A DNA stretch of 64,000 nucleotides, taken from the NCBI RefSeq assembly GCF_004114935.1, contig NZ_CP022221.1:372001-436000 (forward strand), written 5' to 3'. The notes under the pieces were generated by a model. That model had not been told where the DNA came from, did not search any database, and worked only from the letters and a program-made list of their open reading frames with translations. The translations under genes and the position numbers were made by a program. The DNA comes from Bradyrhizobium zhanjiangense. GTDB lineage: Bacteria; Pseudomonadota; Alphaproteobacteria; Rhizobiales; Xanthobacteraceae. Shown in pieces: positions 1 through 8,935 of this stretch. Position 1 is the first letter of the stretch; each line of letters begins with the position of its first letter.

Positions 1-1
1 C

Positions 2-937
2 AACAACATCGTCGTGCGCGGCCGCGACCAGGTGATGCTCAAGGTCGTCGTCGGCGAAGTCCGCCGCGATATCGTCAAGCAACTGGGCGTCGATCTCAGC
101 GCCAGCCTGAATGCCGGCACCGCCGTGGTGAACTTCAACAACTCCAACCCGTTCTCGGTCTCTGGTGGACCGATCGTCGCCAACAACGGGCTCGGCGTCG
201 CCGGCCTCGCCAAGGGCGTCGCCACCGTGAGTGCCACGATGCGCGCAATGGAAAGCGCCGGCGTCATGCGCACCCTGGCCGAGCCGAGCCTGACCGCGAT
301 CTCGGGCGAATCCGCAACCTTCATCGCCGGCGGCGAATTCCCGATTCCGGCCGGCTATTCCTGCGATCCGGTCACCCACGTCTGTACCACCCAGGTCACC
401 TACAAGAAGTTCGGCATCTCCCTGAATTTCACCCCGGTCGTGCTCAGCGAAGGCCGCATCAGCCTGCGCGTCATGACCGAGGTCTCGGAGCTGTCGAATA
501 CGAACGCGATCACGCTGACGCAGGCGGTGTCCTCGACCTCGAGCAACTCCATCACGATTCCCTCGGTTCAGACCCGCCGCGCCGAAACGACGCTGGAAAT
601 TCCCTCCGGCGGCTCGATGGCGATGGCCGGCCTGATCCAGCAGCACACCAAGCAGGCGATCAACGGCCTGCCCGGCGTCGACCAGGTGCCGATCATCGGC
701 GCGCTGTTCCGCAGCCAGGACTTCGTCAACAACGAGACCGAGCTGATGGTGATCGTGACGCCCTATGTGGTGCGCGCCGTCGCCCAGAAGGAATTGTCGC
801 GGCCCGACGATGGTTTCGCGCCGGCCTCCGACGCGCAGACGGCGCTGCTCGGCCGCATGAACCGCCTTTATGGCATCGCGCGCCGCGTCGATCCGATCAA
901 CGGCACGCCTGGCGATTTCGGTTTCATCATCGACTGA
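2..937 (+). CDS. cpaC: CpaC/RcpA secretin of the Tad (Flp) pilus, 5' end outside window
   Basis: Outer-membrane secretin through which Flp pili leave the cell. The reading frame is open from the first bases, so about 312 C-terminal residues are present out of a usual length near 480-500. The visible part begins in the segment just before the secretin core (QVMLKVVVGEV) and runs through the core: AMESAGVMRTLAEPSL, the GGEFPIP turn, RRAETTLEIPSGG, and the final LPGVDQVPIIGALF and ELMVIVTPYVV strands typical of type II/IV pilus secretins. Gene order cpaC-cpaD-cpaE supports the assignment to Tad pili rather than general type II secretion. The N-terminal signal peptide and BON-like domain are not visible here. 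Confidence 0.93.
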   Translation, partial: NNIVVRGRDQVMLKVVVGEVRRDIVKQLGVDLSASLNAGTAVVNFNNSNPFSVSGGPIVANNGLGVAGLAKGVATVSATMRAMESAGVMRTLAEPSLTAISGESATFIAGGEFPIPAGYSCDPVTHVCTTQVTYKKFGISLNFTPVVLSEGRISLRVMTEVSELSNTNAITLTQAVSSTSSNSITIPSVQTRRAETTLEIPSGGSMAMAGLIQQHTKQAINGLPGVDQVPIIGALFRSQDFVNNETELMVIVTPYVVRAVAQKELSRPDDGFAPASDAQTALLGRMNRLYGIARRVDPINGTPGDFGFIID

Positions 938-995
938 CGACGAGCGGACGGCCCGGGGGAACGGGACAGGAAACGGGGCAAGAGGGGATCAAGCG

Positions 996-1730
996 ATGAC
1001 GAGGACGATAGCCGACCGACGCCGCCACTTCAGCGTAGCGATGGCGCTGACGGGACTGTCCGTCATGCTGGGTGCGTGCAACACCACCGGTGAAATCGTC
1101 ACTCAGACGGTGCCGACCGACTATCGCCAGCGCCACCCGATCGCGGTGCAGGAGGGCAAGCGCTCGATCGTGATCTTCGTCGGCAAGGCGCGCGGCGGCC
1201 TCTCGGCTGCGCAACACGCGGATGTCGTCGGCATTGCCCGGGACTGGGTGCGCGAAGGCACCGGCTCCGTCGTCGTCGACGTGCCCACCGACACCGCGAA
1301 TTCGCGCGCGGCGGCGGCAACCTATCAGGAAATCCGCTCCGTGCTCGCATCCGGCGGCGTGCCCTCGCGCGCCATCGTCCAGCATCCCTATCGTCCCGAG
1401 GATCCCGGCCTCCTGCCGACGATCCGGCTGAGCTATTCCAAGATCAGCGCGGTGGCCGGACCCTGCGGACTGTGGCCGGAAGACGTTGGTCCGAACATCC
1501 TCGACCCCGGCTACAACGAGAACCGGCCGTATTTCAATCTGGGCTGCGCCAGCCAGCGCAACCTCGCGGCCATGATCGACAACCCCGCCGACCTCGAGCA
1601 GCCGCGCGCCGAGACGCCCGCCTACACCGCTCGGCGCGACATCGCCTTCGACCGCTATCGCAAGGGCTCGCCCACTGCGACTGCCTATCCCGAGGCCGAC
1701 AAGGCCAAACTCAGCGACACCGGCAAATGA
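996..1730 (+). CDS. cpaD: CpaD pilus assembly lipoprotein
   Basis: Tad-pilus outer-membrane lipoprotein thought to help the CpaC secretin assemble. The ATG at 996 is preferred over the upstream in-frame start at 870, which would overlap cpaC and carry a low-complexity leader. From 996 the product is 244 residues, with a basic N-terminus, a hydrophobic stretch and a lipobox LGAC with Cys28. Family marks are DYRQRHPI near residue 37, GPCGLWPEDVG, and LGCASQRNLAAMIDNP with PADLEQPR, which correspond to the conserved end of the CpaD family. It sits 58 bp after cpaC and its stop overlaps the cpaE start (ATGA), implying coupled translation. Confidence 0.92.
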   Translation: MTRTIADRRRHFSVAMALTGLSVMLGACNTTGEIVTQTVPTDYRQRHPIAVQEGKRSIVIFVGKARGGLSAAQHADVVGIARDWVREGTGSVVVDVPTDTANSRAAAATYQEIRSVLASGGVPSRAIVQHPYRPEDPGLLPTIRLSYSKISAVAGPCGLWPEDVGPNILDPGYNENRPYFNLGCASQRNLAAMIDNPADLEQPRAETPAYTARRDIAFDRYRKGSPTATAYPEADKAKLSDTGK

Positions 1731-3016
1731 CAGGCATCCACGACGAAGACGCGGACGATCCGCGGCACCCCGACGAACACATTGCGCCGGTTCCCCGCAT
1801 CTCGGTGCAGGCCTTTTGTGAGACCGAGCAGACGCTCGCCGCGGTGACCGCGGCGGGGGAGGATCGCCGGCTCGCCAAGGCGCATCTCACTGCCAGGGAC
1901 GGTGGCCTTGCTGCGGCGATCGAAGTCTATGAATCGATGCCGACGCCGAACGTGATCGTGATCGAGTCCGACGGCACGCGCGACATCCTGGAGGGGCTCG
2001 ACGACCTCGCCGGCGTCTGCGATCCCGGTACCCGCGTCGTGGTGATCGGCAATCCCAACGACACCGCGCCCTATCGCGAGCTGGTCCGCCGCGGCGTCAA
2101 CGATTACGTGGTCGGACCGGTCGAAACCCTCGACGTGGTCCGCTCGATCTGCAGCCTGTTCTCGGCGTCGGAAGCCATCATCACCGGCCGTGTCATCGCG
2201 GTGGTCGGCGCCAAGGGCGGCGTCGGCGCGTCCACCGTCGCGCACAACGTGGCCTGGACCATCGCCCGCGATCTCGCGCTCGATTCCGTCGTGATCGATC
2301 TCGACCTCGCCTTCGGCACCGCGAGCCTCGACTACAATCAGGATCCGGTGCAGGGCATCGCCAACGCGGTGCTGTCACAGGACCGGCCGGACACGGCGCT
2401 GATGGAGCGCCTGCTCGCCAAATGCACCGAGCGTCTCAGCCTGCTGGCCGCGCCCGCGACGCTCGACCGCGTCTACGATTTCGGCGCCGAAGCCTTCGAC
2501 GCGGTGTTCGACACGCTGCGCATGACCACGCCTTGCATCGTGCTCGATGTTCCCCACCAATGGTCGGGCTGGACCCGGCGCGCGTTGGTCAACGCCGACG
2601 ACATCGTGATCGTCGCCGAGCCCGATCTCGCCAATTTGCGCAACACCAAGAACATGCTGAGCGTGCTCAAGGCGGCGCGGCCGAACGACCGGCCGCCGCT
2701 GTACTGCCTCAACCAGGTCGGCATGCACAAGCGGGCGGAGATCGAGGTCAAAGCCTTCGCCAAGACCATGGAGAGCCAGCCGCTCGCGGTGATCCCGTTC
2801 GATTCGAAGCTGTTCTCGACCGCTGCCAACAATGGCCAGATGATCGCGGAGGTCTCCAAGAGTCACCGCACCACCCTTCTGTTCCAGAGCATGGCGAACC
2901 GCCTCGCCGGCCGCGGCGAGATGAAGAAGCCGAAGCGTTCGCTGGTCGGGCCGCTGCTGAAAAAGCTGAAGGGCAGGTCGGGCCGCGGATCCGCCCCGCA
3001 TCGCAAGGCGTCGTAA
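1727..3016 (+). CDS. cpaE: CpaE, MinD/ParA-like ATPase of the Tad pilus
   Basis: Cytoplasmic protein of 429 residues that positions or regulates the Tad pilus machine. An atypical receiver-like domain (about 25-145, with no obvious phospho-acceptor context) precedes a MinD/ParA-type ATPase. The deviant Walker A is VVGAKGGVGASTV at about 159-171, followed by VIDLDLAFGTAS and VLDVPHQWSG in place of the usual switch and Walker B regions. A basic C-terminal tail rich in K and R follows. The start overlaps the cpaD stop by four bases; a longer upstream frame exists but lies antiphase inside cpaD. The next expected genes, cpaF, tadB and tadC, do not follow: an opposing TPR gene comes 87 bp later. 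Confidence 0.92.
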   Translation: MTGIHDEDADDPRHPDEHIAPVPRISVQAFCETEQTLAAVTAAGEDRRLAKAHLTARDGGLAAAIEVYESMPTPNVIVIESDGTRDILEGLDDLAGVCDPGTRVVVIGNPNDTAPYRELVRRGVNDYVVGPVETLDVVRSICSLFSASEAIITGRVIAVVGAKGGVGASTVAHNVAWTIARDLALDSVVIDLDLAFGTASLDYNQDPVQGIANAVLSQDRPDTALMERLLAKCTERLSLLAAPATLDRVYDFGAEAFDAVFDTLRMTTPCIVLDVPHQWSGWTRRALVNADDIVIVAEPDLANLRNTKNMLSVLKAARPNDRPPLYCLNQVGMHKRAEIEVKAFAKTMESQPLAVIPFDSKLFSTAANNGQMIAEVSKSHRTTLLFQSMANRLAGRGEMKKPKRSLVGPLLKKLKGRSGRGSAPHRKAS

Positions 3017-3021
3017 GGCTG

Positions 3022-3085
3022 GAAGCGTCTTCGAGCGAACTGGCTACCGGTTCGTGCGAAGACAACGCGTCAAAACGAGAATCTA
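3022..3085. repeat. Interspersed repeat, family E (GCGTxTTCGAGCGAA...CGCGTCAAAA)
   Basis: Fills most of the space between the convergent cpaE and TPR genes. It has the pattern AAGCGTCTTCGAGCGAA, then ACCGGTTCG, then ACGCGTCAAAACGAGAATCTA. The same order of blocks recurs at 40729-40831 (inverted) and 62072-62136, and in weaker form at 26001-26060. Confidence 0.65.
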
Positions 3086-3103
3086 CGAAGAGAAGAGCGT
3101 GGG

Positions 3104-3877
3104 CTATCTGTCCGCCCGCTGCTGCTTCTTCGCGAGCAATTGCCGCAGCGCCGTGACCTTTGCCGCCGCCTGATCCGGCGGCAGATCGGCCTTCACGATG
3201 GCCTCGGCCTCCGCCTGCTTTCCTTCCAGCCCCAGCACGAGCGCGAGATTGGCGCGCACGCGGGGGTCAGTGGGATTGCGCTCATGCGCGCGGCGCATCG
3301 TTTCCTCTGCCCGCGGCAGATTGTTCTGGAGCATGTAGGACAGGCCGAGATTGGACAACACCTGCGGCTCGTCGGGCACGATCTTCAGGGCGGTCGCGTA
3401 ATATTGCTGCGCCTCCTCGTTGCGGCCGAGCTGATCGAGCGCCGCGCCCTGCGCCGACAGGATGCGCCAATCCGGATCCTCGGGCGTATGCGCACGGCCG
3501 AGAACATCGAAGGCCTGCTGAAAATTGCCGTTGTCGGCGAGCGCGCGGCCATAGCCGGCGAGCAATGCCTTGTTGCTGGGATGGGCGAGCACGGCCTGCT
3601 CCATCACCGCGACGGCCTGCGCCCGCTGGCCGCTCTCGCGCAGCGCCTTGCCGTAGGCGAGCGCAACGCTGGGATCGCCGGGCTTGGCGCGGTAGCGCTC
3701 ACGCAGGGCGTCCATGTCCGGCCTGGCGTCGGCCGTGACGGTCGTTTCAGATCTGACGCCGAGCGCGCCGGTCACATCCTCGATGCCATTGGTCTGGCAG
3801 CCGCCGAGCACGAGCACCATCAACGCGGGAAGCAGGAATTTCGCCGAAGGAAAGGCGGCGGACGGACGCTTGGGCAT
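3104..3877 (-). CDS. TPR-repeat lipoprotein, TadD-like
   Basis: Predicted lipoprotein of 257 residues. The N-terminus is basic (MPKRPS), followed by a hydrophobic segment and a lipobox LGGC with Cys27. From about residue 55 onward the chain is a series of tetratricopeptide repeats, for example GDPSVALAYGKALRESG, NKALLAGYGRALADNG and PQVLSNLGLSYMLQNN. Tad loci usually encode a TPR lipoprotein, TadD, needed for pilus biogenesis; its position immediately beyond cpaE, though in convergent orientation, supports that role by context only. TPR proteins are hard to name from sequence alone, so the TadD label is an inference. Confidence 0.8.
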   Translation of the reverse strand: MPKRPSAAFPSAKFLLPALMVLVLGGCQTNGIEDVTGALGVRSETTVTADARPDMDALRERYRAKPGDPSVALAYGKALRESGQRAQAVAVMEQAVLAHPSNKALLAGYGRALADNGNFQQAFDVLGRAHTPEDPDWRILSAQGAALDQLGRNEEAQQYYATALKIVPDEPQVLSNLGLSYMLQNNLPRAEETMRRAHERNPTDPRVRANLALVLGLEGKQAEAEAIVKADLPPDQAAAKVTALRQLLAKKQQRADR

Positions 3878-3957
3878 ACTCTGATCACTCGGCGACTGAT
3901 CAGAGATGCTTACCCATTAACGCTAAAGCCCGGTTAAGGAGGCGCAACCATTAAGGC

Positions 3958-4203
3958 CTAATCGACGAACTCCGCGCCGAACTCGCAGCCGATGCGCCAG
4001 CGCAGGCGGCATTGGCGGGAATAATCGGGCGCGAAGATGATGGTGAATTGCGGCGGCACTTCCAGGAATTCCGCCACCACTTTCACGCCGCCATCCGAAA
4101 TATCCGTGATCGTGCAGTCGCGCGGCAGCGAGCCCGCACCAAAATGGATCTTGGCCAGCCGGCTGCACACCCGGCGTTCGCTTCTCCGGCGATTTGCAAG
4201 CAT
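3958..4203 (-). CDS. Small PilZ-domain protein, probable c-di-GMP binder
   Basis: Single-domain protein of 81 residues. It begins MLANRRRSERRVCSRL, where the arginine cluster matches the RxxxR part of the PilZ c-di-GMP site, and continues with TITDISDGGVKV, matching the D/NxSxxG part. The C-terminal strands end at CEFGAEFVD. Stand-alone PilZ proteins act as c-di-GMP receptors that adjust motility, pili or polysaccharide output. It lies between the TPR gene and the divergent yifB gene. Two diguanylate cyclases lie elsewhere in this window, but nothing links them to this protein directly. Confidence 0.82.
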   Translation of the reverse strand: MLANRRRSERRVCSRLAKIHFGAGSLPRDCTITDISDGGVKVVAEFLEVPPQFTIIFAPDYSRQCRLRWRIGCEFGAEFVD

Positions 4204-4429
4204 TTGAATTCTTCACCCGTTAGATCACGGCCCATCCCGCAGCCCCAAGAGTAGCGGACATTCGTTGGAATGTGCTGAGGAGAGCCGCTCGCATTCGAGG
4301 CGTAGTGTCGGCATCGCGTTTACGGTCGGTTAGGGCTTGCTTGGCCTCGGAAATGTTCCTGTATTGTTCTTGCGAAGGGCGCCAGGCTCTGCTACCCCTA
4401 ATTGCACGAGAGGGCAGGCTGGTTCGAGC

Positions 4430-5968
4430 ATGGTTCAGCGGGTTTCTACCGTCGCCTTTGAGGGGATCGAGGCCCGTGCGGTCGACGTGCAGGTGCAGGT
4501 CGCCCCGGGCCTGCCGGCCTTCGCCATCGTCGGCTTGCCGGACAAGGCGGTGTCGGAGGCGCGCGAGCGGGTCCGTTCGGCCCTGATCGCCTCGGGGCTG
4601 GCGCTGCCGGCGCGGCGGATCATCGTCAATCTGGCGCCGGCCGATCTGCCCAAGGAGGGCAGCCATTACGACCTGCCGATCGCGCTCGGGCTGATGGCGG
4701 CGATCGGCGCGATCCCGCCGGATGCGCTGACGGGTTTCACGGTTCTGGGCGAGCTCGGCCTCGACGGGTCGATCGCGCCGGTCGCAGGTGTCCTGCCCGC
4801 CGCGATCGGCGCCAATGGACGCGAGGAGGGCCTGATCTGCCCCGCCGCCTGCGGCTCGGAGGCGGCCTGGGCGAGCCCGGACATCCAGATCATCGCCGCA
4901 CAATCGCTCATTCAGATCGCCAACCATTTCAAGGGCACGCAGGTGCTGTCGCGGCCCTCACCGAAGGTGCATGAAGCCGCCGCCTCGTCCCTCGACCTGC
5001 GCGATATCAAGGGCCAGGAAAGCGCCAAGCGGGCGCTGGAGATCGCAGCTGCCGGCGGGCATCACCTCTTGATGATCGGTGCGCCCGGCGCGGGCAAGTC
5101 GATGCTGGCGGCGCGCCTGCCCTCGATCCTGCCGCCGCTGTCGCCGAGCGAATTGCTCGAAGTCTCCATGATCGCGTCCGTCGCCGGCGAGATCGAGGGC
5201 GGCGCGCTGACCGCGCGGCGGCCGTTCCGCTCGCCGCATCATTCCGCCAGCATGGCCGCGCTCACCGGCGGCGGCATGCGCGCCAAGCCCGGCGAGATCT
5301 CGCTGGCGCATCAGGGCGTGCTGTTCCTCGACGAGCTGCCCGAGTTCGATCCGCGCGTCCTGGATTCGCTGCGCCAGCCCTTGGAGAACGGCGAGGTCGC
5401 GGTGTCGCGCGCCAATCACCGCGTCACCTACCCTGCCCGCTTCATGCTGGTGGCCGCAATGAATCCCTGCCGCTGCGGCAATGCGTTCGAGCCCGGCTAT
5501 GCCTGCAAGCGCGGCCGCATCGACCGCTGCACCGGCGACTACCAGGCGCGCATCTCCGGTCCCCTGATGGATCGCATTGATCTGCGCATCGAGGTGCCGG
5601 CAGTGACCGCGGCCGATTTGATCCTGCCGCCGCCGGCGGAAGGCTCCGCCGAGGTCGCCGCGCGCGTGGCGGCCGCACGCGACATCCAGCTTGCGCGTTA
5701 TGCCGATGCCGGCCTGCCCAACGTCCGCACCAATGCCGAGGCGCCGGCCTCGGTCCTCGAAGAGATCGCCAAGCCGGATGCGCAGGGCGCCAAACTGCTG
5801 CGCGACGCCGCCGAGACCATGCGGCTGTCGGCGCGCGGCTATCATCGCGTGCTGCGGGTCGCGCGCACGCTGGCCGATCTCGACAACGCCGACAAGATCG
5901 GCCGCTTGCACCTCGCCGAGGCCCTGTCCTACCGCGCACTCGCGGAGGATGTGCGCCAGTTGGCCTGA
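4430..5968 (+). CDS. yifB: YifB/ComM-family Mg-chelatase-like AAA+ ATPase
   Basis: AAA+ ATPase of 512 residues, full length for the YifB/ComM family; ComM promotes branch migration during natural transformation. The start at 4430 gives MVQRVSTVAFEGIEARAV, the family's usual beginning; the in-frame codon at 4337 would add an unconserved leader. The N-terminal Lon-protease-like fold carries PGLPAFAIVGLPDKAVSEAR. Walker A is GAPGAGKSMLA at about 218-228, Walker B is GVLFLDELPEF, and the cysteine motif MNPCRCG is followed by CKRGRIDRC. The C-terminus has the Mg-chelatase-type helical domain (SARGYHRVLRVARTLADL). No competence genes are adjacent. Confidence 0.93.
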   Translation: MVQRVSTVAFEGIEARAVDVQVQVAPGLPAFAIVGLPDKAVSEARERVRSALIASGLALPARRIIVNLAPADLPKEGSHYDLPIALGLMAAIGAIPPDALTGFTVLGELGLDGSIAPVAGVLPAAIGANGREEGLICPAACGSEAAWASPDIQIIAAQSLIQIANHFKGTQVLSRPSPKVHEAAASSLDLRDIKGQESAKRALEIAAAGGHHLLMIGAPGAGKSMLAARLPSILPPLSPSELLEVSMIASVAGEIEGGALTARRPFRSPHHSASMAALTGGGMRAKPGEISLAHQGVLFLDELPEFDPRVLDSLRQPLENGEVAVSRANHRVTYPARFMLVAAMNPCRCGNAFEPGYACKRGRIDRCTGDYQARISGPLMDRIDLRIEVPAVTAADLILPPPAEGSAEVAARVAAARDIQLARYADAGLPNVRTNAEAPASVLEEIAKPDAQGAKLLRDAAETMRLSARGYHRVLRVARTLADLDNADKIGRLHLAEALSYRALAEDVRQLA

Positions 5969-6078
5969 TCATTCCGCGCATCAACCCGGCGGTAACGAGT
6001 TTCCTTTACGCTCTGCAAACCATAAGCCCCATGTGTTTCCAACACGAGTTCCCGAGGGGCCCGGGCGAGTAGAGTGTC

Positions 6079-6546
6079 ATGTTGCGTTTCAAGATCCTGG
6101 CCTCGGTTGTCCCCCTGTTGGCAGCGGCGGTGTTCGCCCGCGCTGAGATCGGATCGGTCTCGCATCCCTGCATCGCCCTCGGCGAGACCTCGGTCGAGCT
6201 CACAACTCTGTTCTGGACCGCCGGCGTGCACGTCGCCTTCACCGAGGATCCCGCGCAGGCCACGGTCCGGGTTCAGGTCACCGACGATGCGGACGCTGCG
6301 GATTTCGCGGTGGTGGACGACGGCCTCGGTTCGGAATCGGAAACCTGCCAGGCCACTCCGTCGACGCGCTTGGTCTCGATCGCGGCGCAGCCCATCGATG
6401 GCGCTCAGGTGATCTATCTCTCCACCGAAGGGCCGGCTGATTACCGCATCTATGTGCGCTCGAAAACGTTCTCGCAGCGCGAGGCGGCGGCGCTGATCGT
6501 CGGCGCCCGCGGCGGCCACCGCCAGCTCCAGGCCGCCTCGCTCTGA
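6079..6546 (+). CDS. Small exported protein of unknown function
   Basis: A 155-residue protein I do not recognise. The first 22 residues form a Sec signal peptide (MLRFKILASVVPLLAAAVF, cleavage probably at ARA). The mature part contains one pair of cysteines (HPCIALG and ETCQATP) that could form a disulphide, is rich in beta-prone segments, and ends in a basic helix. It lies 110 bp after yifB and 119 bp before a membrane-bound hybrid histidine kinase on the same strand, so it could feed that sensor in the periplasm. That link rests on position only. Codon use looks normal for the region. Confidence 0.75.
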   Translation: MLRFKILASVVPLLAAAVFARAEIGSVSHPCIALGETSVELTTLFWTAGVHVAFTEDPAQATVRVQVTDDADAADFAVVDDGLGSESETCQATPSTRLVSIAAQPIDGAQVIYLSTEGPADYRIYVRSKTFSQREAAALIVGARGGHRQLQAASL

Positions 6547-6665
6547 AGCATTAACACCTCGTCAACCCTGTTTGGAGGCGGCGCCGAAGCCTCAAACTGT
6601 TCGCAAGGTCGAGGCGACATCGTCACACACGGCGAGCGCGGGGTTTCGGACAAGAGTCGGGGTCG

Positions 6666-8897
6666 GTGGCGATGGGTCGGACGTTCCGGATCAAGGTGCG
6701 CATGCGCCGCTTCAGGCGACGGCATCCCCGTATCGCTTTCGCGCTCCGCTCCTTCATGATCTTCTCGGCGACGTTCGGCGCCGCCTATGGTTTCGTCTCC
6801 GGCAGCCGGTCCGAGAACTCCGGCTACGATCCGAATGCGTTTGCGATCGGCGCGAGCTTCCTGTTCGCCCTCGCCTGTCTCGGCCTTGCGACGCTGAGCA
6901 TGCGGCTGCGTTTCGTCAACAAGCGGCTGCGTACGCTCGCCGCCCACAATGAGACGCTGATCGATCGCAATTGGGAGCTGAAGGAAGCCGAAGAGCGTGC
7001 CCGCAGCCTGTTCGAGCAGCAGGGCGATCTGATCGTGCTGCGCGACACAAACGGGCGCATCACCTTTGCCAATGACGCCTATTGCGCGCTGGCCGGACAG
7101 GCGCGGAGCGCGCTGGTCGGCACCCGCTTCGATTTCGACGTGCTCGAGCAGGGCGACAGCGCGCGCGAGAGCAGCGGCACGCGCGTCCACGACCAGAAGA
7201 TCGCAACCCCGCTCGGCGCGCGCTGGATCGCCTGGCGCGAGGGCTATGTCCGCCTCGATGCCGGGCAGCCCGCCGAATTGCAGAGCGTCGGACGTGACGT
7301 CACCGACCGCACCGAGACCGAACGCGCTTTGTCCGACGCCCGCGATCAGGCCGATGCCGCCAACCGCGCGAAATCGCGTTTTCTCGCGATGGCCTCGCAC
7401 GAAATCCGCACGCCCCTCAACGGCATCATCGGCATGGGCGGCCTTCTGCTCGATACCACGCTGACGCCGGAGCAGACGACCTATGCCAAGGCGGTGAAAA
7501 CCTCCGGCGAAGCCTTGATGACGCTGATCGAGGAGCTGCTCGATTATTCCAAGATCGAAGCCGGCAAGCTCGATCTCGAGCAACGTCCCTTCGCCTTGTC
7601 CACGCTGATCGAGGAGATCACCGAGCTTCTGGCGCCGCGTGCGCAGACAAAAACTCTCGAGATCGCATCCTATATCGACGAGCGCCTGCCGCTCGAGGTG
7701 GTAGGCGACGCCGCGCGGCTGCGTCAGGTGCTGCTCAATCTTGCGGGCAACGCCATCAAGTTCACCGCGAGCGGAGGCGTCGCGCTGATCGTCGAGCCCG
7801 GCATCTGGCCGCACGAGATCAGCTTCCTGGTCCGCGACACCGGCATTGGCATCGCGCCGGAAGCGCAGTCGCGCATCTTTCGGGAGTTCGAGCAGGCGGA
7901 CGAGCGCGTCGCGCGCACTTATGGCGGCACCGGGCTCGGCCTTTCCATCAGCGAGCGCATCGTCAAGCGCATGGGCGGCCGGATCACGCTCGCGAGCGAG
8001 CCGGGCAAGGGCTCGACCTTCGAGGTCGCGGTGCCACTGGCCCCGTCACAAGCCGGCGCCGGACAGACGGCATTCCCCAGCCCCGACCTCGCCGGCAAAT
8101 CGTTACTCCTCGTCGCCGAGGGCATCGAAGCCTCGCTGATCGCGCGGCGCCTGGAACGCTGGGGCGGCCAGACCTGCATGGTTGCGGATGCGGCGGTCGC
8201 CGAGGCGCTACTGCCGGAGCGTTCATGGCACGCCGTACTGGTCGATCGCGCGATCGGTCCTGCCGCTGCCGACCATCTCGGCGAAGCGGCGCGGGCGCAT
8301 GCGATGCAGCGGCTCGTGCTGCTGACGTCGAGCTCGCGCCACGAGAAATTCTCCCCGGCCTTCTCCGGATTCCTGGTGAAGCCGCTGCGCGCGGCCTCGC
8401 TTGCCACACGCCTCGCGCTGACGCCGGAGATCGCCTCGCCCGATCTCGCGCCGGAGCCGGTGACAGAATCCACCAGCGCAACGCGGGCGAGGGGTTTCTC
8501 GATTCTCGTTGCCGAGGACAACGAGATCAACGCATTGTTGATGCGATCGCTGCTCACCAAACTCGGCCATCGCGTCGTCATCGCCGTCCATGGCGAGGCG
8601 GCGCTGGAATCCTGGCTCGCCGCCTCATCGGCCGGCGCGCCCTATGACCTCGTGCTGATGGACATCCAGATGCCGCAGCTCGACGGCATCGAGACGACAA
8701 AACGCATCCGCGCACATGAGGCAGCCACGGGTCGCCAGCACACACCGATCCTGGCGCTCACCGCCAATACGCTGGTCGAGGACCGCTACGCCTGCTTCGA
8801 GGCAGGCATGAACGGATTCCTGATCAAGCCGCTCGACCGCGAGAAGCTGGACGAGGCGCTGGCCGGGCTGGCCGCGTCGCGGAACCTGGCAGTCTGA
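6666..8897 (+). CDS. Membrane-bound hybrid sensor histidine kinase with two receiver domains
   Basis: Hybrid kinase of 743 residues from the GTG at 6666; an ATG at 6672 is equally plausible. Order: two membrane helices (about 24-46 and 58-79), a coiled segment, a PAS domain (about 110-215), HisKA with the phospho-acceptor H245 in MASHEIRTPLNG, then HATPase with the N box (LRQVLLNLAGNAIKF), G1 DTGIGIAP and G2 GGTGLGLSI. A degenerate receiver (about 478-585) keeps Asp527 and Lys572 (FLVKPL) but lacks the acidic pair. A complete receiver (about 612-735) has EDNE, Asp666 in LVLMDIQMPQLDG and FLIKPL. No dedicated partner regulator is adjacent, so the output probably runs through a phosphotransfer protein elsewhere. 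Confidence 0.92.
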   Translation: MAMGRTFRIKVRMRRFRRRHPRIAFALRSFMIFSATFGAAYGFVSGSRSENSGYDPNAFAIGASFLFALACLGLATLSMRLRFVNKRLRTLAAHNETLIDRNWELKEAEERARSLFEQQGDLIVLRDTNGRITFANDAYCALAGQARSALVGTRFDFDVLEQGDSARESSGTRVHDQKIATPLGARWIAWREGYVRLDAGQPAELQSVGRDVTDRTETERALSDARDQADAANRAKSRFLAMASHEIRTPLNGIIGMGGLLLDTTLTPEQTTYAKAVKTSGEALMTLIEELLDYSKIEAGKLDLEQRPFALSTLIEEITELLAPRAQTKTLEIASYIDERLPLEVVGDAARLRQVLLNLAGNAIKFTASGGVALIVEPGIWPHEISFLVRDTGIGIAPEAQSRIFREFEQADERVARTYGGTGLGLSISERIVKRMGGRITLASEPGKGSTFEVAVPLAPSQAGAGQTAFPSPDLAGKSLLLVAEGIEASLIARRLERWGGQTCMVADAAVAEALLPERSWHAVLVDRAIGPAAADHLGEAARAHAMQRLVLLTSSSRHEKFSPAFSGFLVKPLRAASLATRLALTPEIASPDLAPEPVTESTSATRARGFSILVAEDNEINALLMRSLLTKLGHRVVIAVHGEAALESWLAASSAGAPYDLVLMDIQMPQLDGIETTKRIRAHEAATGRQHTPILALTANTLVEDRYACFEAGMNGFLIKPLDREKLDEALAGLAASRNLAV

Positions 8898-8935
8898 TCC
8901 AGAATTTCACGGGAACCTCAGCTCGCCGGCGCCAG

